NCBI GenBank assembly: GCA_050302475.1
Contig: JBNLBF010000027.1
Location: 1 to 23,024 of the forward strand
Reading direction: 5' to 3'
Origin: NORP23 sp050302475
Lineage (GTDB): Bacteria; Pseudomonadota; Alphaproteobacteria; Rhodobacterales; Rhodobacteraceae
DNA length: 23,024 nt
In this document: in pieces, positions 13,871-22,179 of the stretch
Layout of the letters: the number at the start of each line of letters is the position of its first letter
How positions within the stretch are numbered: the stretch's first letter is position 1
Notes under the pieces: generated by a model
Told to the model about the DNA's origin: nothing
Seen by the model: only the letters and a program-made list of their open reading frames with translations
Database searches by the model: none
Program-made: the position numbers and the translations under genes

Positions 13871-14785
13871 ATGGCGTCGCCGGACAATTCAGTCTCGAAT
13901 TCCTGGCGGTTGCTGCGCCGGTTTCTGGTCGGGCTGATCTTTGTCCTGATGCTGGGGCTGTTCCTTTTATCGCGCATTGACAATCCGCGTGTTGAACGGT
14001 TTCGGATTGCGCTGATCGACCGGTTTTATCCGTCTTTTGAATGGGCACTAGTGCCGGTCACAACGATCACGCGGATGGTTTCGGATTTTCAATCATACGC
14101 TAGAGTTTATGAACAAAACCAAGAGCTTCGCCGAGAAATCCAGCGCTTGAAGGGCTGGCGCGAGGCGGCATTACAGTTGGAACAGCGCAATGCGCAATTG
14201 CTGGCGCTGAACAATGTGAAACTTGACCCGCGACTGTCTTTTATCACGGCCGAGGTCACGACGGATTCCGGTGGACCTTTCAGTCAGTCGGCGATTGTGA
14301 ATGTCGGACGGCAGGATGATATTCAGGATGGTTCCGCTGCAGTAGACGGTCTGGGACTGGTCGGACGGATCACCGGAGTGGGGGAGCGGACCTCGCGTAT
14401 TCTGTTCCTGTCGGACGTAAGCTCGAACGTGCCGGTGATCATCGTGCCTTCGGGCCGCCGGGCGATTGTGCGGGGCGACAACACAATTGTACCACCGCTT
14501 GATTTTCTGGACAGCGATATCGGTGTGCAGGCAGGTGCTCGCGTAGTGACCTCGGGAGATGGAGGCGTGTTCCCGGCGGACATACTGGTTGGGCAGGTTG
14601 CTGTGGACCCGCAGGGGCGATTCCGGGTGCGATTGGCCGCAGATTACGAGAATCTGGAATTCATCCGAATCCTGCAAACCCAACCGCGCGAGGATATCGA
14701 CACGCTGGGCGAGGTCATTGGGACAGGCAATCCGGAGATAGAGCTGCCAGACGACACGGCGGAGGAAGCGGGTAGCGATGAGTAG
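13871..14785 (+). CDS. mreC: Rod shape-determining protein MreC
   Basis: A 304-residue bitopic membrane protein that links MreB to the PBP2-RodA synthase and activates it. A short cytoplasmic tail is followed by one transmembrane helix (~16-34), a coiled coil (~72-115, with YEQNQELRREIQRLK) and the periplasmic beta-barrel domain holding GGPFSQSAIVNVG, GLVGRITGVG and FPADILVGQV. The last ~30 residues are acidic and probably disordered. GGAGAC/AGGA precedes the ATG. The end overlaps mreD by 8 nt, indicating translational coupling. Confidence 0.95.
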   Translation: MASPDNSVSNSWRLLRRFLVGLIFVLMLGLFLLSRIDNPRVERFRIALIDRFYPSFEWALVPVTTITRMVSDFQSYARVYEQNQELRREIQRLKGWREAALQLEQRNAQLLALNNVKLDPRLSFITAEVTTDSGGPFSQSAIVNVGRQDDIQDGSAAVDGLGLVGRITGVGERTSRILFLSDVSSNVPVIIVPSGRRAIVRGDNTIVPPLDFLDSDIGVQAGARVVTSGDGGVFPADILVGQVAVDPQGRFRVRLAADYENLEFIRILQTQPREDIDTLGEVIGTGNPEIELPDDTAEEAGSDE

Positions 14786-15311
14786 CTCGCGTCGCTGGTA
14801 CGAAGTCTTTTTGTTTACGGTTCTGGGGCTGGTCTCAATCGGATTGCCGATCATGCCGATGGGTCTGACCGCCGACAGTATACCCTTCCCGGACCTGATG
14901 TTCTGCCTGTTTGCCGCCTGGATTGTCCGCCGTCCCGAGACCGCACCAATGGTGCTGGTTGCGGGGCTGGGGATTCTGGCCGATGCGATGATGATGCGGC
15001 CGATTGGCCTGTGGGCGCTGATGCTGCTGGTGGGGACAGAGGGATTACGGATTTCCGAACGCGCGTTCCGGGATATTCCGTTTGCCCTGGAATGGGCCTA
15101 TGTCAGCGGATTGTTGATTATTCTCACGATCCTGCAAAACGTGATTTTACTTGTCTCTTTCGCTGATGTTTATGACTTCTCGACGATGATGTGGCACGTA
15201 CTTCGCACCATCGCAATTTATCCGCTGGTGGTGGCGGTGCTGCATTGGATTTTCCGTATCCGCGCCCCCAAACCCAGCGAGCGACCGAACCGACTGGGCT
15301 ATACGCTATGA
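14778..15311 (+). CDS. mreD: Rod shape-determining protein MreD
   Basis: A 177-residue integral membrane protein with about five transmembrane segments, consistent with MreD, the third partner of the MreBCD complex. The segments FPDLMFCLFAAWIVRRPE, GLGILADAMMMRPIGLW and the C-terminal IYPLVVAVLHWIFRIRAP resemble the family, which is poorly conserved, so position between mreC and mrdA adds much of the confidence. It starts inside the mreC end (8-nt overlap) and its TGA overlaps the ATGATG start of mrdA. Confidence 0.93.
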   Translation: MSSSRRWYEVFLFTVLGLVSIGLPIMPMGLTADSIPFPDLMFCLFAAWIVRRPETAPMVLVAGLGILADAMMMRPIGLWALMLLVGTEGLRISERAFRDIPFALEWAYVSGLLIILTILQNVILLVSFADVYDFSTMMWHVLRTIAIYPLVVAVLHWIFRIRAPKPSERPNRLGYTL

Positions 15312-17257
15312 TGCAACCGACCCGCACAAGCCGCGAGAAGTCACGCCGGATTACCCGGCGCGGGCTGCTACTGCTTGGGTTGCAGACTGGAGTGATCGGT
15401 GTGCTGGGCTGGCGTTTGCGCCAATTGCAGGTGGTACAAGCGGATGAATTTACGTTGCTGGCCGAAGAAAACCGGATCAACATCCGACTTATCGCCCCGG
15501 CGCGTGGGTTGATCTATGATCGCAATGGCGTGCTGATCGCCGACAATCAGCAGAATTACCGGATCGTTATCATCCGCGAGCAAGCCGGGGACGTCTCGAT
15601 GGTGCTGGACCGTCTGTCCGGTATCATTGATTTACCCGATGATCGGCGGACAAAGATTATGGACGAGGTTAATCGTCACTCTGCTTTTGTGCCGGTGACC
15701 GTTGCCGAACATCTGACTTGGGAAGAATTCACCAAAGTGTCCGCCAACGCCCCGGCGCTGCCGGGTGTCATCCCCGAGGTCGGCCTATCACGCCACTATG
15801 AACATGGCGAGGAATATGCCCATCTGGTTGGCTATGTCGGACCCGTCAGCGAAGCCGATCTGGAAAGGATGGAGGACCCGGACCCGCTGTTCCAGATCCC
15901 TCGTTTCCCGATAGGGAAAACAGGTGTTGAACTGTTGCTGGAAGAACGGTTGCGCGGTGATGCCGGGATTAGCCGGATCGAAGTGAATTCCAGCGGCCGC
16001 GTCATGCGCGAACTCAGCCGCGACGAAAGCACCGAAGGGGCTGACATCCAGCTGACGATTGATACCAACCTGCAGGAATATTGCGGACAGCGGATGCAGG
16101 AAGAAAGCGCCGCGGCGATTGTGATGGATGTGCAAAATGGCGATTTGCTGGCCATGGCCTCCACACCCAGTTTCGACCCGAACAAATTTGTCTTGGGGAT
16201 CAGTACCGAGGACTGGACTTTCCTGCGCGACAATATCTATCGCCCCCTGTCGAATAAATCGGTGTCGGGGGCTTATCCGCCGGGCTCGACTTTCAAAATG
16301 CTGGTCGCGGCTGCCGCGCTGGAAGCGGGCGTGATGACGCCTGAGGAAACTGTTTATTGCCCCGGACATTACGAGCTGGGCGGTCGTCGGTTCCATTGCT
16401 GGCGGCGCGGCGGGCACGGGCGTGTTGACCTGAAAAACAGCCTGAAACAATCCTGTGACGTATATTATTACGATGTCGCCAAACGCGTGGGAATCGAAAA
16501 GATCGCCGAAGTCGCGCGGCGGTTCGGGTTGGGGGAGAAGTTTGATTTGCCATTGCCGGCAATGTCCGCCGGATTGGTGCCCAACATGGCCTATAAGCAG
16601 CGCGTGTTTGATCAAGGCTGGCTTCAGGGGGATACGCTCAATGCCGGGATCGGGCAGGGGTTTGTGCTGGCCTCGCCCATACAGCTGGCTGTGATGACGG
16701 CGCGGATCGCCTCAGGCAAAGCAGTGGAGCCAAACCTGATCCATTCCATCAACGGCGTGCCGCAAAACAGGCGCGAGGCTTCGCCGATGGGTTTACCGGA
16801 TGAATTCATGCGGGAAATCAAAAACGGGATGGTTGCGGTTGTGAATGAAACACGCGGGACAGCCTATAGCTCGCGCATTGCCGATACAGACAATCTCATG
16901 GCCGGGAAAACCGGGACATCGCAGGTCCGTCAAATCTCGGCTGAGGAGCGCGAGGCCGGGATCGTGGATAACGAGGATCTGCCGTGGGAACGACGCGATC
17001 ACGCGCTGTTCGTGGCCTACGCGCCGCACGACAATCCGCGCTATGCCGTTTCTGTTGTCGTGGAACATGGCGGGGGCGGGTCCGCTGTTGCCGCGCCAAT
17101 TGCGCGCGACATCATGATGCGGGCGCTATATGGCGATGTGGTGCCACTTATCGCCTATCCCCCAGCGGAGCGTAACCGCATTCGCGCCGAACGTGAACGC
17201 GCCCGCGAGGCAGAACAAGGGATAACCGCACCCGTAGAGCGGAGCGACAGGATATGA
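15308..17257 (+). CDS. mrdA: Penicillin-binding protein 2 (transpeptidase of the elongasome)
   Basis: A 649-residue class B penicillin-binding protein that cross-links peptidoglycan during elongation, partner of RodA. The N-terminal cytoplasmic part is basic, then one transmembrane helix (~19-36). The pedestal domain (RNIxxR-like IAPARGLIYDRNG, 62-74) precedes the transpeptidase domain with S327-T-F-K330 (S-x-x-K), S382-C-D (S-x-N variant usual for PBP2) and K534-T-G. The C-terminal tail is Arg/Glu-rich. The start is ATG 15308 (or 15311), overlapping the mreD stop; the frame is open to 15191 inside mreD but that extension is non-coding. The stop overlaps rodA as ATGA. Confidence 0.96.
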   Translation: MMQPTRTSREKSRRITRRGLLLLGLQTGVIGVLGWRLRQLQVVQADEFTLLAEENRINIRLIAPARGLIYDRNGVLIADNQQNYRIVIIREQAGDVSMVLDRLSGIIDLPDDRRTKIMDEVNRHSAFVPVTVAEHLTWEEFTKVSANAPALPGVIPEVGLSRHYEHGEEYAHLVGYVGPVSEADLERMEDPDPLFQIPRFPIGKTGVELLLEERLRGDAGISRIEVNSSGRVMRELSRDESTEGADIQLTIDTNLQEYCGQRMQEESAAAIVMDVQNGDLLAMASTPSFDPNKFVLGISTEDWTFLRDNIYRPLSNKSVSGAYPPGSTFKMLVAAAALEAGVMTPEETVYCPGHYELGGRRFHCWRRGGHGRVDLKNSLKQSCDVYYYDVAKRVGIEKIAEVARRFGLGEKFDLPLPAMSAGLVPNMAYKQRVFDQGWLQGDTLNAGIGQGFVLASPIQLAVMTARIASGKAVEPNLIHSINGVPQNRREASPMGLPDEFMREIKNGMVAVVNETRGTAYSSRIADTDNLMAGKTGTSQVRQISAEEREAGIVDNEDLPWERRDHALFVAYAPHDNPRYAVSVVVEHGGGGSAVAAPIARDIMMRALYGDVVPLIAYPPAERNRIRAERERAREAEQGITAPVERSDRI

Positions 17258-18396
17258 GTTTCTACGATGCTTCCCGCAGTCGCGTTCCGACTGGATTTTC
17301 AAAGATTTTCTATCTTCACTGGCCGATGCTGCTGTTGGTGTGCGCTGTCGCCGCAACAGGTTTCCTGATGCTGTATTCCGTGGCTGGGGGCAGTTACGAG
17401 CCCTGGGCTCGCATCCAGATGATCCGCTTCTCCATTGGGGTTGCGGGTATGTTTGTCATCGCTTTTATACCCATCCAGTTTTGGCGGCGCATGGCGCCTA
17501 TCGCCTATGTTGGTACTATTATCCTGTTGATATTAGTTCTTTTTTTGGGATTTACCGGAGGTGGTGCACAAAGATGGATCGACTTGCGGGTGATCCAGCT
17601 GCAGCCCTCGGAGGTCATGAAAATTGCGCTCGTGATGGCGCTGGCCATGTATTACGACTGGCTGGAACCGGACAAAGTCTCGCGGCCTGTCTGGGTATTG
17701 ATCCCGGTCTTTTTGATCCTGATCCCGATGGGTCTGGTGGTGATCCAGCCTGACCTTGGCACCGCGATCCTGATGGCAGCGAGTGGCGGCGTGGTGATGT
17801 TCCTTGCTGGGGTCTCGATCTGGTATTTCGTCTTTGTGGTTGGCTCTGGTGTTGGTGCAGTCAGTTTCGTGATGTGGAGCCGGGGGACCCAATGGCAGGT
17901 GCTGAAGGATTACCAGTACAAACGTATCGATACGTTTCTGGACCCGTCGCTGGACCCACTGGGGGCTGGCTATCACATCACCCAGTCCAAAATCGCGCTG
18001 GGGTCCGGTGGATTTGGTGGGCGTGGTTTCATGCAGGGACCGCAAAGCCGGTTGAATTTCCTGCCGGAAAAGCAAACCGATTTTATCTTTACGACTTTTG
18101 CCGAGGAATTTGGCTTCGTTGGCTCGATCTCGCTGTTGGTCATCTATTCTGCAATTGTGGTGTTTTGCATCGTTTCTGCGATCAATAACCGTGACCGGTT
18201 CGGGGCGCTGCTGACCGGGGGATTGGGCGCGACATTTTTCTTCTTCTTTGCCGTCAATATGGCGATGGTGACAGGACTGCTGCCGGTTGTGGGTGTGCCC
18301 TTGCCGCTGGTCAGCTACGGCGGCACCGCGATGCTGGTGTTGCTGGGCGCGTTTGGCTTGATCCAATCGGCGCATATCCACAGGCCGCGCGGATGA
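17254..18396 (+). CDS. rodA: Peptidoglycan glycosyltransferase RodA (SEDS family)
   Basis: A 380-residue polytopic membrane protein with about ten transmembrane segments. It belongs to the SEDS family, whose RodA members polymerise glycan strands from lipid II during elongation together with PBP2. Landmarks are GGGAQRWID (102-110), PSEVMKIALV, PDLGTA (166-171), FLDPSLDPLGAGYHITQS, GSGGFGGRGF and FLPEKQTDFIF, where D276 corresponds to the conserved catalytic aspartate. The end carries VPLPLVSYGGTAML. It overlaps mrdA and the downstream ghrA-like gene by 4 nt each (ATGA), so all three are coupled. Confidence 0.96.
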   Translation: MSFYDASRSRVPTGFSKIFYLHWPMLLLVCAVAATGFLMLYSVAGGSYEPWARIQMIRFSIGVAGMFVIAFIPIQFWRRMAPIAYVGTIILLILVLFLGFTGGGAQRWIDLRVIQLQPSEVMKIALVMALAMYYDWLEPDKVSRPVWVLIPVFLILIPMGLVVIQPDLGTAILMAASGGVVMFLAGVSIWYFVFVVGSGVGAVSFVMWSRGTQWQVLKDYQYKRIDTFLDPSLDPLGAGYHITQSKIALGSGGFGGRGFMQGPQSRLNFLPEKQTDFIFTTFAEEFGFVGSISLLVIYSAIVVFCIVSAINNRDRFGALLTGGLGATFFFFFAVNMAMVTGLLPVVGVPLPLVSYGGTAMLVLLGAFGLIQSAHIHRPRG

Positions 18397-19319
18397 TCAG
18401 GGCGTTGTTCGCGGATAAACCTGCCCATTGGGCAGCCTATCAGGCACCGTTACAGCGCGCCTTTGCGGCGGCGGGGTTGGACGTGGATTTGGTGGTCGAG
18501 GCTGACCCGACAACCGTCGATTACGTCATCTATGCCCCAGCCAGTGGATTGCAGGATTTCACGCCCTTTACGCAGCTAAAGGCGGTGCTGTCACTGTGGG
18601 CGGGGGTGGAAACCATTCAGGCGAATGAAACGATCCGTGTGCCGCTGTGCCGGATGGTCGATAGCGGATTGGCAGAAGGGATGCGGGAATATGTGACCGG
18701 GCATATTTTGCGGTTTCATTTGGGGATGGATATCTATGCGCAGGACGGAGTTTGGCGCAATGACATGATCCCGCCATTGGCACGCGACCGGACGGTTGGA
18801 TTTCTGGGACTGGGGGAGCTGGGGGCGGTTTGTGCGAAAGCTGCCGCTGGTTTGGGGTTCAACGTGTTGGGATGGAGCCGTCGGGCAAAGGACTTACTCG
18901 GTGTCACCTGTTTTCACGGGGATGATGGACTGAAGGATCTGCTCTCGCTCGCGGAAATTCTGGTGCTGTTGCTGCCAAACACGCCGGCGACGGAAAATCT
19001 GCTGAATGCGGAGCGGTTGGCTTGGATGCCGCGTGGCGCGTTTGTGATTAACCCCGGGCGCGGGGTGCTGATTGATGATCAGGCGCTACTGGCGGCGTTA
19101 GACGACAGCCGGATCAGCGGGGCGGTATTGGACGTATTTCGGCAGGAGCCTTTGCCCGCCGATCATCCCTACTGGGCGCATCCGAACGTGATGGTGACGC
19201 CACATATCGCCTCCGAAACCCGACCCGAGACGGCGTCTGAAGTGATTACCGAAAACATCCGACGGGCTGAGGCAGGGGAGCCGCTACTGTATCTGGTGGA
19301 TCGGGACGCGGGTTACTGA
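18393..19319 (+). CDS. ghrA: Glyoxylate/hydroxypyruvate reductase A (GhrA family)
   Basis: A 308-residue D-isomer-specific 2-hydroxyacid dehydrogenase that reduces glyoxylate and hydroxypyruvate with NAD(P)H. Visible are the dinucleotide motif FLGLGELG (137-144), LLLPNTPAT, NPGRG with the substrate-binding arginine R223, LDVFRQEPLP with E252, and TPHIAS with the catalytic H271. The C-terminal VDRDAGY closely resembles the end of E. coli GhrA. Its start overlaps rodA by 4 nt, so this metabolic gene is translated as the last member of the cell-shape operon; there is no obvious functional link. The end overlaps the convergent cobQ stop by 7 bp. Confidence 0.86.
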   Translation: MIRALFADKPAHWAAYQAPLQRAFAAAGLDVDLVVEADPTTVDYVIYAPASGLQDFTPFTQLKAVLSLWAGVETIQANETIRVPLCRMVDSGLAEGMREYVTGHILRFHLGMDIYAQDGVWRNDMIPPLARDRTVGFLGLGELGAVCAKAAAGLGFNVLGWSRRAKDLLGVTCFHGDDGLKDLLSLAEILVLLLPNTPATENLLNAERLAWMPRGAFVINPGRGVLIDDQALLAALDDSRISGAVLDVFRQEPLPADHPYWAHPNVMVTPHIASETRPETASEVITENIRRAEAGEPLLYLVDRDAGY

Positions 19320-20746
19320 CCCCGGGCAATCGAAAGGATCGCGTCGATGTCGAGATGCGTTTCCAGATGGGCCGCGAGGGCGTCGAGCGTGTCCTCAACC
19401 GTCTGTCCATAATTTGCCTGCGCAGTTGCGCCGAAGTCGGCCAACAGGGCTGCGCGGAACGCGTCTGATCCAAACAATCCATGGATATAGCAGCCACTGA
19501 CAGAACCGTTGACGGATCCGTGCGGCTGGCCCTCGACCTCCAACCACGGGGCGTCGGTGCCGGTTGTCTCGCCAATATGGATTTCGTAGCCGGTGATCTG
19601 CGTGCCGCTGGCAGGGTGGTGCCCTGTGACGTTGGTCAGCGTTTTATCCGAACTCATACGGGTGTTCACATTGAGCAGTCCGAGACCGGAGAGCGTTTCC
19701 GGTGCGCCTTCGATCCCGTCAGGGTCAGCGATAGTCTGCCCAAGCATCTGATATCCCCCGCAAATTCCCAATACGCGACCTCCTCGACGGACATGGGCCA
19801 GTAGATCAATATCCCAGCCTTGGGCGCGCAAGAATTTCAGGTCTCCGATCGTGGATTTCGTGCCGGGCAAGATAATCAGATCGGCATCCGCAGGCAACGG
19901 TTGGCCGGGTTTGACCATCTCCAGCGTAACATCCGGTTCCGCCTTCAATGGGTCGAAATCGTCGAAATTGGCGATGCGCGACAGGAGTGGCACGGCGATT
20001 TTAACGTGGCCCGACCCCGCAGAGCGCACGTCCAAAGCGTCCTCGGCAGGCAATTTCATCGCGTCAGCGAAATAGGGGACGACACCCAGCGAAGGCCAGT
20101 TCGTGCGCTTAACAATCTCCGCCAACCCGTCATCAAAGAGGGTCGGATCGCCGCGAAATTTGTTGATCAGGAACCCTTTGATCAGTGCGCGGTCCGTATC
20201 CGACAGCACGGCATGTGTGCCGACCATCTGTGCGATCACGCCACCCCGGTCGATATCGCCAGCGAGGATCACGGGGACGTTTGCCGCCGCAGCAAAACCC
20301 ATATTGGCGATGTCGCCTTGGCGCAAGTTGATCTCGGCCGGGGAGCCAGCCCCTTCGACCAGCACAATGTCCGCTTCGGCTTTAAGCCGTTCAAAACTCT
20401 CCAGTATTTTTGGTAAAAGTGTGGGTTTCAGCCCGGCATAATCCCGTGCTTTAACCGTCGCCACCCGATGTCCGTGCACCACAACCTGTGCACCGACATC
20501 GGTTTCGGGTTTCAAAAGAACGGGGTTGAAATCGACGCGCGGCGCGACCCCGCAGGCCAGCGCTTGCAATGCTTGCGCCCGCCCGATCTCGCCGCCGTCA
20601 GCCGTCACGGCGGCATTGTTCGACATGTTTTGCGGCTTGAACGGGCGCACCACCAGCCCCCGGCGCAGCAGCGCCCGGCATAGACCGGCGACCAGAAGGG
20701 ATTTCCCGACATTGGACCCGGTGCCCTGAATCATCACCGCTGTCAT
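19313..20746 (-). CDS. cobQ: Cobyric acid synthase (glutamine-hydrolysing)
   Basis: A 477-residue CobQ/CbiP amidotransferase that amidates four carboxylates of adenosylcobyrinic acid a,c-diamide in cobalamin synthesis. The N-terminal ATP-binding domain has the P-loop GTGSNVGKS (8-16), PFKPQNMSNNA, EGAGSPAEIN and LAGDIDRGGV. The C-terminal class I glutaminase-like domain has the nucleophile C329 in LGICGGYQMLG and H422 in YIHGLFG. The start is ATG 20746 with AGGG 7 nt upstream, 9 bp behind the stop of the DUF2235 gene, so the two are probably co-transcribed. No other cobalamin gene is in the window. Confidence 0.96.
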   Translation of the reverse strand: MTAVMIQGTGSNVGKSLLVAGLCRALLRRGLVVRPFKPQNMSNNAAVTADGGEIGRAQALQALACGVAPRVDFNPVLLKPETDVGAQVVVHGHRVATVKARDYAGLKPTLLPKILESFERLKAEADIVLVEGAGSPAEINLRQGDIANMGFAAAANVPVILAGDIDRGGVIAQMVGTHAVLSDTDRALIKGFLINKFRGDPTLFDDGLAEIVKRTNWPSLGVVPYFADAMKLPAEDALDVRSAGSGHVKIAVPLLSRIANFDDFDPLKAEPDVTLEMVKPGQPLPADADLIILPGTKSTIGDLKFLRAQGWDIDLLAHVRRGGRVLGICGGYQMLGQTIADPDGIEGAPETLSGLGLLNVNTRMSSDKTLTNVTGHHPASGTQITGYEIHIGETTGTDAPWLEVEGQPHGSVNGSVSGCYIHGLFGSDAFRAALLADFGATAQANYGQTVEDTLDALAAHLETHLDIDAILSIARGQ

Positions 20747-20755
20747 GGAGCGACC

Positions 20756-21778
20756 CTATCCAGCGACGGCAGGACGTGCAATCAGGTGGTCGTCGCCGAT
20801 CAAGGCTTTCGGCTGATATTTTGGCAGTGCTTTCATGCGATCCAGAACCGAGGGATGCAAAGCCTCAAACGGGGTCATACATGCCTTGCGCCGGGCGCGG
20901 CGGATGAAGGTTTTGCCCATTCCACCAAGGTTTCCGATCATCGGCGCTGCCGGGTCGGTCAGGAAACGGTTGCGCCAACCGCCGGGCAGGGGAAGGCCGC
21001 AACCCTCCGCCTTTTCCAGCATCCAGACCAACGGAATGTTGGCCAACTGCCGCGCAGCCTCGTCACCGCCGACATGGCCACCGATATCCGCATGGGCACC
21101 AGGAAACCAGAGCTGCTCCGAATGGCCAGGGAAGTCTTCGATTTCATCCCAGAGGATCGGTTCATAGGCCTTACGGGTCTCGTCCAGCGCAAGCGCCTGA
21201 TAGGCATGGGCGATAGACGTCGACAAGTGGTGGTCATGAAAATCCGTCGCCATGGGCGCAATCCGCCAAAGCAACGGATACTGAATACCGAGCGCCTTTA
21301 CCGTGTCCCAGACCCCGATCAGTTCGATCTGCACATTGTCGTGACAGTAAGCACGGGTGAAGGCGCGGCTGGCCGGCGTGGCTTCGTCCCGCTCGTAATG
21401 CGTAAAGGCCCGGTCAATCCGCCGGTCAGTCACATGTTCTCGCTGCAGTAGCCCGATCCGTGTGATCATCCCGGCCAGCGAGCGGACCGAATATGCGCCC
21501 CGCGAAAAGCCGAATAACATGATCCGGTCGCCCGGATTGTAGAATTTCGACAGATGCCGGTAAGAGGCTGAAATCGTGAGGTTAATTCCAACACCGGCGG
21601 CAACACGAACCCATTTCGAAAAGCCCATGCCCTGAATGCCGGGATGGTAATAGACCGTCAGATCGGTGCGTGGCTTTACCTCGCGCAGCAGTTTATACAG
21701 GATCCCGGCGTTGGTTTCCTGCCCGTCCTCCAATCGGCTAAGCGTGCCGTCTACGATGACAACATGTGTACGGATCAT
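20756..21778 (-). CDS. DUF2235 alpha/beta-hydrolase domain protein
   Basis: A 340-residue protein of the DUF2235 family, alpha/beta hydrolases that include the Tle1-type phospholipase effectors. The serine nucleophile motif GFSRGAYSVR (90-99, S92), an aspartate in GVWDTV (D158) and a histidine in FPGAHADIGG (H229) form the expected triad; the N-terminal VIVDGTLSR matches the family's first strand. No signal peptide, membrane helix or secretion-system adaptor is encoded nearby, so a secreted effector role has no support here. Neighbour cobQ lies 9 bp downstream. The ribosome-binding site AGGGA is buried in a 12-bp stem of the leader. Confidence 0.87.
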   Translation of the reverse strand: MIRTHVVIVDGTLSRLEDGQETNAGILYKLLREVKPRTDLTVYYHPGIQGMGFSKWVRVAAGVGINLTISASYRHLSKFYNPGDRIMLFGFSRGAYSVRSLAGMITRIGLLQREHVTDRRIDRAFTHYERDEATPASRAFTRAYCHDNVQIELIGVWDTVKALGIQYPLLWRIAPMATDFHDHHLSTSIAHAYQALALDETRKAYEPILWDEIEDFPGHSEQLWFPGAHADIGGHVGGDEAARQLANIPLVWMLEKAEGCGLPLPGGWRNRFLTDPAAPMIGNLGGMGKTFIRRARRKACMTPFEALHPSVLDRMKALPKYQPKALIGDDHLIARPAVAG

Positions 21779-21780
21779 TT

Positions 21781-21827
21781 CGTCCCTAATCTGACCCGCG
21801 CTAGGCCGGGTTTCAAGATCAGGGACG
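21781..21827 (-). promoter_or_regulatory. 5'-UTR hairpin that buries the ribosome-binding site of the DUF2235 gene
   Basis: Read on the minus strand, the 12-nt arm from 21827 (cgtccctgatct) pairs with the arm ending at 21781 (agattagggacg), with one G-U pair; an inner 4-bp cccg/cggg stem caps it. The AGGGA of the second arm is the only Shine-Dalgarno for the ATG at 21778. On the plus strand the G-U becomes an A/C mismatch, so the fold suits a minus-strand RNA. There is no U-tract. Confidence 0.5.
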
Positions 21828-21860
21828 CAAGGTTAACCAAAACTTAGCGTGAAGCAGCCT

Positions 21861-21957
21861 TTAGGCTTGGGTCAGGTCCTGAGCCAACATCAGCGCGTTG
21901 CCGTCGGGATCGTAAAAGGTTGTGGTTTTGACCATGCCTTCTTCGGTTATCCGACGT
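21861..21957 (-). pseudogene. 5'-truncated VOC (glyoxalase-like) gene remnant
   Basis: About 32 C-terminal residues of a VOC-superfamily protein remain on the minus strand: ITEEGMVKTTTFYDPDGNAL, then MLAQDLTQA and stop. F-Y-D-P-D-G-N is the terminal strand common to glyoxalase/dioxygenase-like VOC domains. Everything before it is missing; further upstream the frame runs antisense through an HxlR remnant and has no VOC similarity. The remnant meets the HxlR fragment head to head at ~21950-21960. Confidence 0.6.
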
Positions 21958-22179
21958 AGCTGGACGGTGCCAATTCTAACCGAACTTCGCAAGCCATTGT
22001 TTTTCAATGAAATCCGCAAGGGACTGCCCGACATTACCGACCGCGCCCTATCACAGTCCCTGCAAGTATTGGAGGGGCAGAACTGGGTGCGGCGTGACAT
22101 TATCGACATGCGCCCGCCGCGCCCGCAGTATAGTGCCGTCAATGACGGCTTGCAGATCAGTAGGGCGGTGCCGCGCTAG
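21958..22179 (+). pseudogene. 5'-truncated HxlR-type transcriptional regulator remnant
   Basis: The plus frame encodes a winged-helix HxlR domain lacking its N-terminus: SWTVPILTELRKPLFFNEIR (the usual G-K-W-T-L-P-I-L-R-E-L), then KGLPDITDRALSQSLQVLE, G-Q-N-W-V-R-R and RPPRPQYSAV. The N-terminal C-P-V-x-R-A-L-D-L segment, with the redox-sensitive Cys in many members, is gone. The frame runs upstream to 21922 but those residues are antisense to the VOC remnant. The last residues diverge and end early at TAG 22177-22179, which overlaps the stop of the convergent VOC gene. Confidence 0.7.

Noticed and set aside
20756..21778. DUF2235 protein as a type VI secretion phospholipase effector
   Set aside because: No VgrG, PAAR, immunity or adaptor gene is near and no secretion signal is visible; family membership alone does not support it.
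21861..22142. A 93-codon minus-strand frame as an intact small gene
   Set aside because: Only its last ~32 codons resemble a VOC domain; the rest is antisense to the HxlR remnant, so it is a remnant and not a whole gene.
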